Of a stretch of 15,281 nucleotides of DNA, positions 6,862 to 13,895 are shown piece after piece (position 1 is the first letter of the stretch; the number at the start of each line of letters is the position of its first letter). Location: positions 1 to 15,281 of the forward strand of contig CALAEU010000141.1 of assembly GCA_937891215.1 (NCBI GenBank), read 5' to 3'. Origin of the DNA: an uncultured Clostridia bacterium. Its GTDB lineage: Bacteria > Bacillota_A > Clostridia > Oscillospirales > Acutalibacteraceae. The notes under the pieces are model-generated. The model was not told the origin of the DNA. It did no database searches and saw nothing but the letters and a program-made list of their open reading frames with translations. Made by a program: the position numbers and the translations under genes.

Positions 6862-7473
6862 ATGTCAAAGATTATTACAATAAGTCGTGAATTCGGTTCA
6901 GGTGGCAGAGAATTAGGTAAACGCCTTGCAGAAGAACTCGGGATTCCTTGCTATGATTACCAGATAATCGAAATGGTTGCAGAAAAACAGGGACTCGATA
7001 AAGATTATGTTGAAAATGCAGCCGAAAGAGATATTAGAGCATTTTACCCGACAACTATCGGTGTAAGATTTTCTGCATCTACTTTCTTTATTAACCAGTC
7101 TGTTGAGCTTTTTACAGAGCAGACAAAAGTTATAAGGGAACTGGCATCTAAAGGCGACTGTGTAATCGTCGGAAGATGTGCTGATGTCCTTCTCAATAAC
7201 GAACAACTTCTTAATATATTTGTTTATGCTGACAAAGAGTCAAAAATAAAGCGTTGTAAAGAAAGAGCAAAGCCAGGCGAAGTGCTTACTGACAAGGATA
7301 TTGAAAAGAAAATGAAAGAAATTGACAAAGGCAGAGCAGATTTAAGAAAAATGCTCGCAGATACTGCCTGGGGTGACAAAGCAGGCTATCATCTTATGAT
7401 AAATACTTCAGGTAAAGAAATAAAATCTCTCATTCCTGGACTTGCAGAGTACGCGAGAGCGTATTTTGACTAA
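6862..7473 (+). CDS. Cytidylate kinase-like family protein
   Basis: This 203-residue protein belongs to the cytidylate kinase-like family (Cytidylate_kin2, COG1102 type). The N-terminal IITISREFGSGGRELGKRLA is the family's nucleotide-binding signature, CVIVGRCADVLL (about 100-111) is the second conserved stretch, and DKGRADLRKML matches the lid arginines. Members are presumed nucleoside monophosphate kinases, but most are uncharacterised and the substrate need not be CMP. It is cytoplasmic. The ribosome binding site AAAGGAGGT (6847-6855) is 6 nt before the ATG, and the gene is transcribed alone. A 10-bp inverted repeat (7462-7471 with 7483-7492) straddles its stop codon but has no T-tract. 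Confidence 0.85.
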   Translation: MSKIITISREFGSGGRELGKRLAEELGIPCYDYQIIEMVAEKQGLDKDYVENAAERDIRAFYPTTIGVRFSASTFFINQSVELFTEQTKVIRELASKGDCVIVGRCADVLLNNEQLLNIFVYADKESKIKRCKERAKPGEVLTDKDIEKKMKEIDKGRADLRKMLADTAWGDKAGYHLMINTSGKEIKSLIPGLAEYARAYFD

Positions 7474-7492
7474 GCTTTGCTCAGTCAAAATA

Positions 7493-7526
7493 GTTGCTAG
7501 TGTGGCTAGTATGGCTAGTTGCTAGT
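7493..7526. repeat. Degenerate short tandem repeat, locus 2 (GCTAG units)
   Basis: The sequence reads TTGCTAG, TGTGGCTAG, TATGGCTAG, TTGCTAG: four units of 7, 9, 9 and 7 bp. It lies between the cytidylate kinase-like gene and terminator-like hairpin copy A. Confidence 0.55.
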
Positions 7527-7541
7527 AAAGTTAATAAAATA

Positions 7542-7590
7542 CACCCTATCATTTTTAGTTGAACTTTAAATGATAGGGTGATTTCTTTTT
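7542..7590 (+). terminator. Terminator-like repeated hairpin, copy A
   Basis: CACCCTATCATTT (7542-7554) pairs perfectly with AAATGATAGGGTG (7568-7580), followed by ATTTCTTTTT. Inside the stem a TT/TT mismatch precedes a small AGT/ACT stem. The segment 7533-7590 is nearly identical to 8191-8249, and the hairpin recurs at 13921. It probably ends the message of the cytidylate kinase-like gene. Confidence 0.8.
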
Positions 7591-7889
7591 ACTATATTTT
7601 ATAAAAATAAATCCCCACCATAGTTTAAAACCATGGTGGGTTATCTTAATTGCACTGTCTACCACTTACCACCAAGCCTTAAACAAAAAGACACAGAAGA
7701 TGGTTGTTATACACAAGCACCTTATAATTTTCGTGAGGGCATCAGTCAAAAAAGATTTACAACTAAAATAATCATATACTTTTTCATATTATATCTAATT
7801 ATTTTATATATGTCAACGTTTTTATCTATTTGTTTTAGATGTATTGTGCATAATATTTAGTATAATTATATGCAAAGTAGGTGATTGAT
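7591..7889. other. Intergenic stretch with a hairpin and a doubtful small ORF
   Basis: CCCACCAT (7614-7621) pairs with ATGGTGGG (7633-7640) across an 11-nt loop, a second terminator-like hairpin without a strong T-tract. A 75-codon ORF (7633-7860) begins inside this stem without a ribosome binding site. Its second half could encode one hydrophobic helix (IIIYFFILYLIILYMSTF), but the region is AT-rich and I do not accept it as a gene. TATAAT at 7861-7866 is a possible -10 box for the XRE gene; no good -35 box is seen. Confidence 0.35.
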
Positions 7890-8195
7890 GTGGAACAACA
7901 AGAATTTATTGACAGATTAGTAAAACTAAGGATGAACAAAGGTGTATCTGCAAGAGATATGAGTTTATCATTAGGTCAAAGCGAAGGTTATATTAATAAT
8001 ATCGAAAATGGTGTAAACTTCCCATCAATGACTGTTTTCTTTTATATATGTGACTATTTTGGAATCACCCCAAAAGAATTTTTCGACATTGATTCTTCTG
8101 ACCCTGTCAAAAGCAAAGAATTACTTGAAGCAACTAAAAATCTGACAAGTGAACAACTTGAACATTTAATTGCAATTGCAAAATCAATAAAATAA
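7890..8195 (+). CDS. XRE-family HTH transcriptional regulator
   Basis: A small Cro/CI-type DNA-binding protein of 101 residues. The helix-turn-helix covers about residues 7-65 (LVKLRMNKGVSARDMSLSLG, then YINNIENGVNFPSMTVFFYI), and a short helical tail may serve in dimer formation. I take the GTG at 7890 as start because AGTAGGTG (7876-7883) lies 6 nt before it; the in-frame GTG at 7881 would lie inside that binding site. It has no partner gene on the same strand. The convergent HipA gene downstream already has its own antitoxin. Its TAA stop lies inside the copy B repeat flank. The regulated genes are unknown. Confidence 0.8.
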   Translation: MEQQEFIDRLVKLRMNKGVSARDMSLSLGQSEGYINNIENGVNFPSMTVFFYICDYFGITPKEFFDIDSSDPVKSKELLEATKNLTSEQLEHLIAIAKSIK

Positions 8196-8199
8196 AATA

Positions 8200-8249
8200 C
8201 ATCCTATCATTTTTAGTTACTACTTTAAATGATAGGATGATTTCTTTTT
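8200..8249 (+). terminator. Terminator-like repeated hairpin, copy B
   Basis: CATCCTATCATTT (8200-8212) pairs perfectly with AAATGATAGGATG (8227-8239), followed by ATTTCTTTTT. Relative to copy A one C-G pair has become T-A, a compensatory change. It lies 4 nt after the XRE stop, and the copied segment (from about 8191) includes that stop codon. Confidence 0.8.
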
Positions 8250-8255
8250 ATAACC

Positions 8256-8311
8256 CTTGCAACTTGCACACTTGCACACTTACACACTTGCACACTTACA
8301 TGCTTGCACAC
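8256..8311. repeat. Degenerate 8-bp tandem repeat, locus 3 (CTTGCACA units)
   Basis: About seven units of 7-8 bp: CTTGCAA, CTTGCACA (twice), CTTACACA, CTTGCACA, CTTACATG, CTTGCACA. The array fills the gap between hairpin copy B and the stop codon of hipA (8314-8312), and the last unit runs into that stop. Confidence 0.75.
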
Positions 8312-9598
8312 TTAATTTATAACACTCTGAATTCTTTTAATATTTTGTTTTGAAATACCAGCCTCGTTTGCAAACAGTTCCCAATTTTTTATAGCAGATT
8401 CAACTGCATTTATACATTTTTGGGCATCCTGATTTTTTATACCTACATTCCGGGCAACTGCCAAAAGGTCTTCTTTTGTAATATTCTCTGACTTACCATT
8501 TATAAGCATCTGGTGAGCGTTCACCCAAATACTGTCGCGCTTATATGCAAAAGTTACATCGTATGCAGGTGATAATGACCAAACACCTTTTTTATCCATT
8601 AAAAAAGATATGTTTTTTGTGTGGTCATCAAAATTTTTAGCATAATCATTAAACACCATTCTTCTGAAAAGTTCAACAAAATCTTTATATGGAAGCTTTA
8701 ATTTTTTCATAATGTCAAATGCTTCTTCATAAGAATATGTTCTTGGTAAATTAAAGTCCATATGAGCAATAGCACAAAGTGTCTGCATATGAATTTTTTC
8801 ACCCTTCTGACCTATTCTGTCAAAGCGTTTTGTCATAAAATGTGAACTACCATTTTCTTTGTAAAGACGACATTCGCTCATATTTATACCAGCTGATTTT
8901 GCCATAAGGTAATAAGCATATTCAACCTTGGTGTATTCATTTTCATCAGGTGTAGCATCTTTATCTTTATTGTTTTTTATATTGTCAAACTTCAAAAGCC
9001 AATATTCATAACCGCTACCTGCGTCTATCTGCCCTGAACGAACATCATCTGTCAGAGGATTCCACGCTATTAAGGTTTTGGCTCTCGCTCCACCCACAGA
9101 TGAACTACATTCCATTAACTGTGACATCATATTGCTATCATGTTTTACATGGAGTGATTCTTTTTCTGTTAAAATATCTGATGCTAATTTAGTAAGTGCA
9201 TCTATATCTAATTCTTTACTTTCAAACTCTAAATCTTGTGCCGGTTCATACTCCAATGCACCCATTCCGCGTTTGCCTGTATAACAAAGTTTTTCAATTA
9301 TTGAAAGACTATCACTTGTCCTCCCCTGTGCTTCGAGATATTTATTTATAACAATATTACCAAATTTATCGGGCAAAGAATCTGCCACCATACCGGGAAG
9401 CCCATAAAATGTTTCTTCTCGCAAATTTAAAAATGAATATGTGCGATTTGACAACGGCATTTTTACAGGTGAAATTTCTATTCTGCTTTTCAAAAAATCT
9501 TTATCATACTGAAAACCTATTATGCCATTTTCTTCTTCGTGCAGATACCCTACAACTGTACCCCACATTTTAACGCTGACTGTTTTCCTTTTAACCAA
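8312..9598 (-). CDS. hipA: HipA-family toxin kinase
   Basis: A full-length HipA of 428 residues, serine/threonine kinase toxin of a type II system; the characterised E. coli protein phosphorylates glutamyl-tRNA synthetase and arrests growth. The N-terminal couple domain covers about residues 1-115 (KMPLSNRTYSF, LPGMVADSLPDKFGNIVINK). The Ser/Gly-rich loop SSVGGARAK (166-174), nucleotide-binding K203 (LLKFD), KRFDR (257-261), catalytic NFDDHTKNISF (322-332, D324) and metal-binding PAYDV (D347) are all present, so it looks active. The start is TTG, chosen because AGTAGGTG lies 5 nt upstream and VKRKTVSVKMWGTVVGYL fits the HipA N-terminus. It begins 8 nt after the antitoxin stop, so the two are cotranscribed. 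Its target here is unknown. Confidence 0.9.
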   Translation of the reverse strand: MVKRKTVSVKMWGTVVGYLHEEENGIIGFQYDKDFLKSRIEISPVKMPLSNRTYSFLNLREETFYGLPGMVADSLPDKFGNIVINKYLEAQGRTSDSLSIIEKLCYTGKRGMGALEYEPAQDLEFESKELDIDALTKLASDILTEKESLHVKHDSNMMSQLMECSSSVGGARAKTLIAWNPLTDDVRSGQIDAGSGYEYWLLKFDNIKNNKDKDATPDENEYTKVEYAYYLMAKSAGINMSECRLYKENGSSHFMTKRFDRIGQKGEKIHMQTLCAIAHMDFNLPRTYSYEEAFDIMKKLKLPYKDFVELFRRMVFNDYAKNFDDHTKNISFLMDKKGVWSLSPAYDVTFAYKRDSIWVNAHQMLINGKSENITKEDLLAVARNVGIKNQDAQKCINAVESAIKNWELFANEAGISKQNIKRIQSVIN

Positions 9599-9606
9599 AA
9601 AATCAC

Positions 9607-9948
9607 CTACTTATCTTCACCCCAGGTCCAATCCGCTTTACCTGTTTCGTTCTTTTGTCTCACCCTTTTTCTTGGTACTTTTTCTTCAAATATATTTTTA
9701 TAATCTACACTTTCTTCCGGAACTAATGTATTTATATTTTCTAAAATATCCAAACCAGATAATATTCTTATATAATTTGAAAATTTTATATCATCACCAT
9801 TTTCAATTCTTACAACAGTACTCATAGAAATACCACACTTTTCTGAGAGTTCTGTCTGTGTTAAATTTAATGATATTCTATATTGCTTTATTCGGTTTCC
9901 GAGTTCGCTTAAAATAAATTTTTCATTTTCAAAACCTGTTATATGCAT
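9607..9948 (-). CDS. hipB: HipB-like antitoxin, XRE family
   Basis: The 113-residue protein has a Cro/CI helix-turn-helix at about residues 16-70 (IKQYRISLNLTQTELSEKCG, then MSTVVRIENGDDIKFSNYIR) and a charged tail ending KADWTWGEDK. As the gene directly upstream of hipA it should bind and restrain HipA and repress the operon. GGAGGTGAG sits 5 nt before the ATG (complement of 9952-9960). The tail is longer than the compact E. coli HipB and may hold the toxin-contacting segment; this is inference. Operator-like repeats overlap its promoter. Confidence 0.88.
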   Translation of the reverse strand: MHITGFENEKFILSELGNRIKQYRISLNLTQTELSEKCGISMSTVVRIENGDDIKFSNYIRILSGLDILENINTLVPEESVDYKNIFEEKVPRKRVRQKNETGKADWTWGEDK

Positions 9949-9960
9949 CCTCTCACCTCC

Positions 9961-10017
9961 GAACTTAATTTGTCAGTTCTGCATAATTATCTTATCAAAA
10001 TGCACTTAATTTGTCAA
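9961..10017 (-). promoter_or_regulatory. hipBA promoter with two operator-like repeats
   Basis: On the minus strand TTGACA (10017-10012) and TAAGAT (9994-9989) are 17 bp apart. GACAAATTAAGT occurs twice, at 10015-10004 over the -35 box and at 9974-9963 just past the transcription start. The two are 41 bp apart, close to four helical turns. The downstream copy sits in an inverted repeat GAACT-N9-AGTTC (9961-9979). This suits cooperative binding and looping by HipB. Confidence 0.65.
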
Positions 10018-10046
10018 GTATGATAAATTAAATTTTTGAACAAAAT

Positions 10047-10088
10047 AAAAAACATAGTTTTGGAAACCACTCCAAAACTATGTTTTTT
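10047..10088. terminator. Bidirectional intrinsic terminator at the end of spoIIR
   Basis: AAAAAACATAGTTTTGGA (10047-10064), loop AACCAC, TCCAAAACTATGTTTTTT (10071-10088) forms a perfect 18-bp stem. It separates spoIIR (whose stop it touches) from the hipBA promoter, and A/T tracts on both sides allow use in either direction. Confidence 0.88.
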
Positions 10089-10732
10089 TATTTAAAAAGT
10101 TTTTCGTAAATCTCGACCACCTTAAACCCAACTTTAAACTTGCCCTTTGACGAAACTATTTTTTTGCCGTCTTCATCTAAATATTCTTCTAAATCTACTG
10201 CACCATCTGTTGTTATATCGCCTGTGGCTGCAGGTACACAAAGTGGTGGAAACATTACGCACCACCAGTTTTTACCCTCACCACTGCCTAAAACAACTTT
10301 TACTGATGTGTAAGTCCCTGCTGGGAAAGTCAAGTCTTCATAAACCCTAGTTGTGTAGTATTCTTTACCTAAAGTGATTTTTGCTGTGTAGTTAAATCCA
10401 TTTTCTTTTAAAACTTCATTTGCACATTTTTCTAATTCTCTTTTTGATTTTTCAAAATATTCTTCTGCATTTTCGGGTGTAACCTTGCTTGAAAGAAGTT
10501 CTGTATTTTTCTCAAGAAGTGCATCACGAACCTTTAATTTTACTTGTTGGTCTATTTGTGAATTACTATCCGCCAAAATATGAAGTCTTACTACACTTTC
10601 TCTTATTTCACCTGAAACAGATGCAAAATAAGTAACTCCGAATGCACAGTAAAGTACCAATGAAATTACCAAAGACGCTAAAAATATTTTGTCACGTCTT
10701 TCTTTAAATGCTTTATATGTATAAGTAGTCAT
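10088..10732 (-). CDS. spoIIR: Stage II sporulation protein R
   Basis: The 214-residue protein has the SpoIIR signatures ESVVRLHILADSNSQIDQQV (about 45-64), followed by KLKVRDALL, and GKNWWCVMFPPLC (153-165). In Bacillus, SpoIIR is made in the forespore under sigma-F, is exported, and triggers SpoIIGA to process pro-sigma-E in the mother cell. Here an N-terminal hydrophobic segment at about 16-37 fits a signal or anchor. The gene marks this organism as a spore former or recent descendant. It follows ispE on the same strand after about 50 bp. The ribosome binding site AAAGGCGG, 8 nt before the ATG, is partly enclosed in a hairpin. No sigma-F promoter was identified with confidence. Confidence 0.92.
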   Translation of the reverse strand: MTTYTYKAFKERRDKIFLASLVISLVLYCAFGVTYFASVSGEIRESVVRLHILADSNSQIDQQVKLKVRDALLEKNTELLSSKVTPENAEEYFEKSKRELEKCANEVLKENGFNYTAKITLGKEYYTTRVYEDLTFPAGTYTSVKVVLGSGEGKNWWCVMFPPLCVPAATGDITTDGAVDLEEYLDEDGKKIVSSKGKFKVGFKVVEIYEKLFK

Positions 10733-10738
10733 AAATAA

Positions 10739-10775
10739 AACCGCCTTTCATTCGTTGAATGAATTATTGACGGTT
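10739..10775 (-). promoter_or_regulatory. Hairpin overlapping the spoIIR ribosome binding site
   Basis: On the minus strand AACCG (10775-10771) pairs with CGGTT (10743-10739), enclosing TTCATTC/GAATGAA (10763-10757 with 10753-10747) and a 3-nt loop. The AAAGGCGG binding site of spoIIR lies in the descending arm. It could limit spoIIR translation from ispE read-through transcripts, or be a weak terminator (CGGTTTTATTT). Confidence 0.45.
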
Positions 10776-10784
10776 ATTTTTTAT

Positions 10785-11669
10785 TTATTCAATTATTTTT
10801 ACACCTGTGTTTTTTCTGTCACAAAGATATACTTTATTATAATTCTTTTCTAATTCTTTTTTTGCATACTCAGCGTCCATTTTATTAAAGAAAATGCCAT
10901 AAATTGCAGAACCTGAACCAGACATACAAGCAGCCGCAGAATTATTTTTCCTTAAAATGTGCTTAATATCTGCTCTGTCAGGAACTTCAATTACCTGTTC
11001 AAACACATTGTCACAATATTTCAACGCATCACTAAGATTTTCATCCAGAAGTTTTTCCAACATTTCATTGTTTCTTGTATGTTTAAGTCTTTCACCGAGT
11101 GAATCAATAGCGTCATAGGCTTTCACAGTGGAACTGCCACTTTCGGGTTTTACTATAACTATGCTACATTCTTTAATATCAGGAAGCGGGGCAACGACTG
11201 TACCAATATCCTGACAAAGCGCAGTACCACCAACAATGCAAAATGGAATATCTGCACCAACTTTTCCGCCGATAAACATAAGTGTTCTTTTACTTGCATT
11301 AACATCAAAAATTCTGTTAAGCGCAATTAAAACTGCGGCACCATCTGCACTCCCACCACCAAGACCGGCTTCGTGTGGTATTTTCTTTTCAATATGAATG
11401 TGAATACCCTTATTCTTTTCTATTTTAAAATATTCAAAAAATTTCACTGCACATTTATAAACTATATTTTTTGAATCAGTCGGTACAGTTTCATCTGTAC
11501 ACGAAATAGTGATTTTTTCACCCTTTGTTTTTTCAACTGATACAACATCATTTAAACCAATTGACTGCATAACAGTAAAAAGAGTGTGGTACCCATTCTG
11601 CTTTATACCAGTTACATCCAGTATTAAATTTATTTTAGCGTACGCTTCATAAGTTAATTTCATTTTCAC
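10785..11669 (-). CDS. ispE: 4-diphosphocytidyl-2-C-methyl-D-erythritol kinase
   Basis: A GHMP-family kinase of 294 residues that phosphorylates CDP-methylerythritol at the 2-hydroxyl in the non-mevalonate (MEP) isoprenoid pathway. AYAKINLILDV (10-19) with K12, the ATP-binding glycine-rich loop PHEAGLGGGSADGAA (98-112), VGADIPFC with catalytic D140 and the C-terminal MSGSGSAIYGIF stretch are all intact. The GTG at 11669 is favoured because AAAGG lies 5 nt upstream; the ATG two codons later would be 11 nt away. It is followed by spoIIR on the same strand. An extended -10 element lies about 35 bp upstream. Confidence 0.94.
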   Translation of the reverse strand: MKMKLTYEAYAKINLILDVTGIKQNGYHTLFTVMQSIGLNDVVSVEKTKGEKITISCTDETVPTDSKNIVYKCAVKFFEYFKIEKNKGIHIHIEKKIPHEAGLGGGSADGAAVLIALNRIFDVNASKRTLMFIGGKVGADIPFCIVGGTALCQDIGTVVAPLPDIKECSIVIVKPESGSSTVKAYDAIDSLGERLKHTRNNEMLEKLLDENLSDALKYCDNVFEQVIEVPDRADIKHILRKNNSAAACMSGSGSAIYGIFFNKMDAEYAKKELEKNYNKVYLCDRKNTGVKIIE

Positions 11670-11703
11670 TTCTGCCTTTCAGCATTTTTTATAAATTAGT
11701 AGT

Positions 11704-11712
11704 ATTTTACCA
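11704..11712 (-). promoter_or_regulatory. ispE extended -10 promoter
   Basis: The minus strand reads TGGTAAAAT (11712-11704), an extended -10 element, with TTTATT about 17 bp further upstream as a weak -35 box. Confidence 0.45.
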
Positions 11713-11773
11713 TATTCTCTCAATTAAATAAAGATTTTTCTTTTATTTTGCTATATTATTTTTTTAAAGTTTG

Positions 11774-11782
11774 TGGTAGAAT
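11774..11782 (+). promoter_or_regulatory. Possible extended -10 promoter of the PHP gene
   Basis: TGGTAGAAT (11774-11782) is an extended -10 element with no good -35 box. A start near 11789 would place the large hairpin at 11798-11876 in the leader. Confidence 0.35.
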
Positions 11783-11797
11783 AGGAAACTGTAAAAA

Positions 11798-11876
11798 TGC
11801 AGAGTGCTGAGTGCTGAATGCTGAGTTTTGGAACTGCGTTAGCATTAATTCAGCACTCATCACTCAGCACCCTGCA
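11798..11876. repeat. Heptamer tandem repeats arranged as a 27-bp hairpin, locus 4
   Basis: The left arm (11798-11824) contains GAGTGCT, GAGTGCT, GAATGCT; the right arm (11850-11876) contains CAGCACT, CATCACT, CAGCACC. The arms pair over 27 positions with three mismatches around a 25-nt loop. No T-tract follows, so it is not a normal terminator. It lies in the predicted leader of the PHP gene. Confidence 0.75.
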
Positions 11877-11902
11877 CTAAATTATTGGATGGTGTATTAT
11901 AT

Positions 11903-12718
11903 ATGAACGAAATCAAAATAATCGACTTACATACTCACACAATAAATTCCCCTGACGGTAACCACGAAGCATTATTTATGGCAGAAACAGCGAGGGACAA
12001 TAAAATTCACACAGTTGCATTTACTGACCATTGCGAAGTGGATTATTATTACAAAGATAATTATGACAAAGTTGTAGAAAACAGTTACAAAGATGTTTCT
12101 GCAGTCTCTGAAAAACTGCAAGGTCAGATAAACATTTTAAAAGGCGTTGAACTTGCCCAACCACATTATATTCCAGAATTGGCACAACAGATTATTGATA
12201 CTTATAATTACGATGTTGTTATAGGTTCAATTCACAATTTGAGAGAACAAGAAGACTTTTACTATTGGAAAAGCTTTGATGGTATCGACATTGAAGCAAC
12301 AATGAATGAGTATTTTGACGAACTTATAAAAATGCTCGAATGGGGTAACTTTGAAATTTTAGCACACATTACATATCCTTTCAGATACATTTATAATATC
12401 TGTGGTTATGTTGAAAACATTGACAAATATAAATCTAAAGTGGATGAACTTTTAAAACTCTGTGCAGAAAAAGACAAGGCTTTAGAAATTAATATGGGCG
12501 GTCTTAAATACCCTATTAACAAACCTTCACCTGATTTAGAAACAATAAAAAGATATAAAGAATTAGGTGGTAAATTAATTTCTGTAGGTTCTGACTCTCA
12601 CTACGCTGAAAGAATTGGCGTAAATATTGACAAAGCTTATGAAATTGCACGACAAGCTGGTTTTAAATCTGTTGCTACTTTTAAGGATAGAAAAGTTTCA
12701 GAATTTGCTATTGTATAA
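11903..12718 (+). CDS. PHP-domain phosphoesterase, histidinol-phosphatase (HisK/HisJ) type
   Basis: The 271-residue protein has the full PHP metal site: DLHTH (8-12), TDHCE (41-45), GVE (81-83), GSIHN (108-112), H155 in EILAHITY and SDSH (230-233). This pattern is typical of polymerase-and-histidinol-phosphatase enzymes, of which the COG1387 group contains histidinol phosphatase of histidine synthesis. No other his gene is nearby, so the substrate remains open; another phosphate monoester is possible. I start at the ATG at 11903, served by GGATGGTG 8 nt upstream. An in-frame TTG at 11885 would add six residues and has no ribosome binding site. It stands alone. Confidence 0.85.
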   Translation: MNEIKIIDLHTHTINSPDGNHEALFMAETARDNKIHTVAFTDHCEVDYYYKDNYDKVVENSYKDVSAVSEKLQGQINILKGVELAQPHYIPELAQQIIDTYNYDVVIGSIHNLREQEDFYYWKSFDGIDIEATMNEYFDELIKMLEWGNFEILAHITYPFRYIYNICGYVENIDKYKSKVDELLKLCAEKDKALEINMGGLKYPINKPSPDLETIKRYKELGGKLISVGSDSHYAERIGVNIDKAYEIARQAGFKSVATFKDRKVSEFAIV

Positions 12719-13010
12719 TAATTACAATATTATGCAAATATCCGCATAAACCTAAAAAAAATATTATTTGGGAAAAATTTACAATTGTAAAGCAACTCGC
12801 TTTACTTTGTTCAAAACTCTGTCAGTTTTGTTTACAAGTATAGGCATAATTCAATTTTTATTCTTTTTTGACAAAAAACGAGTAAAGTAATTGACTTTAC
12901 ATTGACAAAGTTATGAACATTTTCTTGTTTTCGACAATGTATATACAGTTGCATATACAATTTGTTAAAATCTTTAATAACTGATTTTTGATAAAAAATG
13001 GGGGGCTGTT
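12719..13010. other. Intergenic region with three hairpins and a tandem operator-like motif
   Basis: Three short hairpins occur: GTAAAGC/GCTTTAC (12787-12805), CAAAACT/AGTTTTG (12812-12830) and GTAAAGT/ACTTTAC (12882-12900). The first and third share sequence, with one compensatory pair change. TTGACA occurs at 12902-12907 and 12869-12874 without a convincing -10 box. TCGACA (12931-12936), 17 bp before TATACA, is a possible promoter of the pseudouridine synthase. TGTATATACA (12938-12947) and TGCATATACA (12950-12959) are tandem near-palindromes over that -10 region. The ribosome binding site at about 13000-13005 is an unusual run of G. Confidence 0.45.
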
Positions 13011-13895
13011 ATGAGAATTTTAGAGTACATAGTGCCAGAAGAATTTTCAGACAGACCCGTTCTTCATTTTTTAAAAGGTCACCTGAAACTTTCGACAAAG
13101 ATTGTACAATCACTCCGTCATACTGAAGGCTCTGTTACTGCAAATGACAGGGTTGTGCGAATGATTGATAATGTATATAAAGACGAGACTGTTGTAATAA
13201 GAATTCCTGAAAAATCCACTCCCCCACTTCTTTGCGAAATGGATTTAGATATTATTTTTGAAGATGAGGATATTTTAGTTTTAAATAAACCAGCAGGAAT
13301 TTCTGCACACCCTACAAGACGCCACCCTAACGGTACACTTGCAAACGGTGTTGCAAATTACATTATAAAGAATGGTGGAAGCGAAGCAGCAGGCAGAGCA
13401 ATAGGCAGACTTGACAAAGGTACTTCAGGTGTTATTGTTTTTGCCAAAAATTCACTTTCTGCATTCAGGTTAAATGGTAAAATTGAAAAAACATATTATG
13501 CACTTGTACAAGGTAATATTTCTGATAGTGGTACTATTGATACACCAATCTACCGCCCTGACCCGAATAAAACATTGAGGGCAGTTTCTTCCACAAGAGA
13601 GGATTCTTTACCCGCTACTACTCATTGGCAGGTCGAAAAAAGAAATGGCGACAGAGTATTATTAAAGGTAAATATAGAAACAGGCAGAACTCACCAGATA
13701 AGAGTACATTTTTCTTCAATCGGATTTGCACTTATTGGGGACGATATGTATGGTGGCGAAATTACAGAAAATCTTTCTCGCCCTGGTCTTCATTGTGGCA
13801 AAGCAGAATTCATTCACCCGACGAGTGGTGAAAAGATGATTTTTCATGCAGAACTGGCGGAGGATATAACCAAGGAACTAGGAATTAGAAACTAG
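13011..13895 (+). CDS. RluA-family RNA pseudouridine synthase
   Basis: The 294-residue protein converts particular uridines to pseudouridine in rRNA or tRNA. It has an N-terminal S4-like part (about 12-65, with LHFLKGHLKLSTKIVQSLRH), the domain entry ILVLNKPAGISAHPT (88-102), the catalytic motif GRLDKGTSG (132-140, D135) and the closing RTHQIRVHFSSIGFALIGDD motif. The canonical motif begins HRLD; here it is GRLD, seen in some RluD-like proteins. Whether it is RluB-, C- or D-like in target cannot be read from sequence alone. Its last residues (GIRN) and stop codon lie inside the heptamer repeat at 13875-13903, so the C-terminus may have been re-made by repeat insertion. It is transcribed alone. 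Confidence 0.88.
   Translation: MRILEYIVPEEFSDRPVLHFLKGHLKLSTKIVQSLRHTEGSVTANDRVVRMIDNVYKDETVVIRIPEKSTPPLLCEMDLDIIFEDEDILVLNKPAGISAHPTRRHPNGTLANGVANYIIKNGGSEAAGRAIGRLDKGTSGVIVFAKNSLSAFRLNGKIEKTYYALVQGNISDSGTIDTPIYRPDPNKTLRAVSSTREDSLPATTHWQVEKRNGDRVLLKVNIETGRTHQIRVHFSSIGFALIGDDMYGGEITENLSRPGLHCGKAEFIHPTSGEKMIFHAELAEDITKELGIRN

Noticed and set aside
7633..7860. 75-codon ORF with one hydrophobic stretch
   Set aside because: It starts inside a hairpin stem without a ribosome binding site. The hydrophobic part may simply reflect T-rich DNA. Kept only as a remark in the intergenic entry.
7493..8311. Repeats flanking the XRE gene as ends of an insertion sequence
   Set aside because: No transposase, no matching terminal inverted repeats and no visible target duplication; hairpins A and B are in direct orientation.
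7890..9598. XRE gene as antitoxin partner of HipA
   Set aside because: It lies on the opposite strand, converging on hipA, and hipA already has its own HTH gene directly upstream with an 8-nt gap.
11885..11902. TTG start for the PHP gene
   Set aside because: No ribosome binding site before it, whereas GGATGGTG serves the ATG at 11903.
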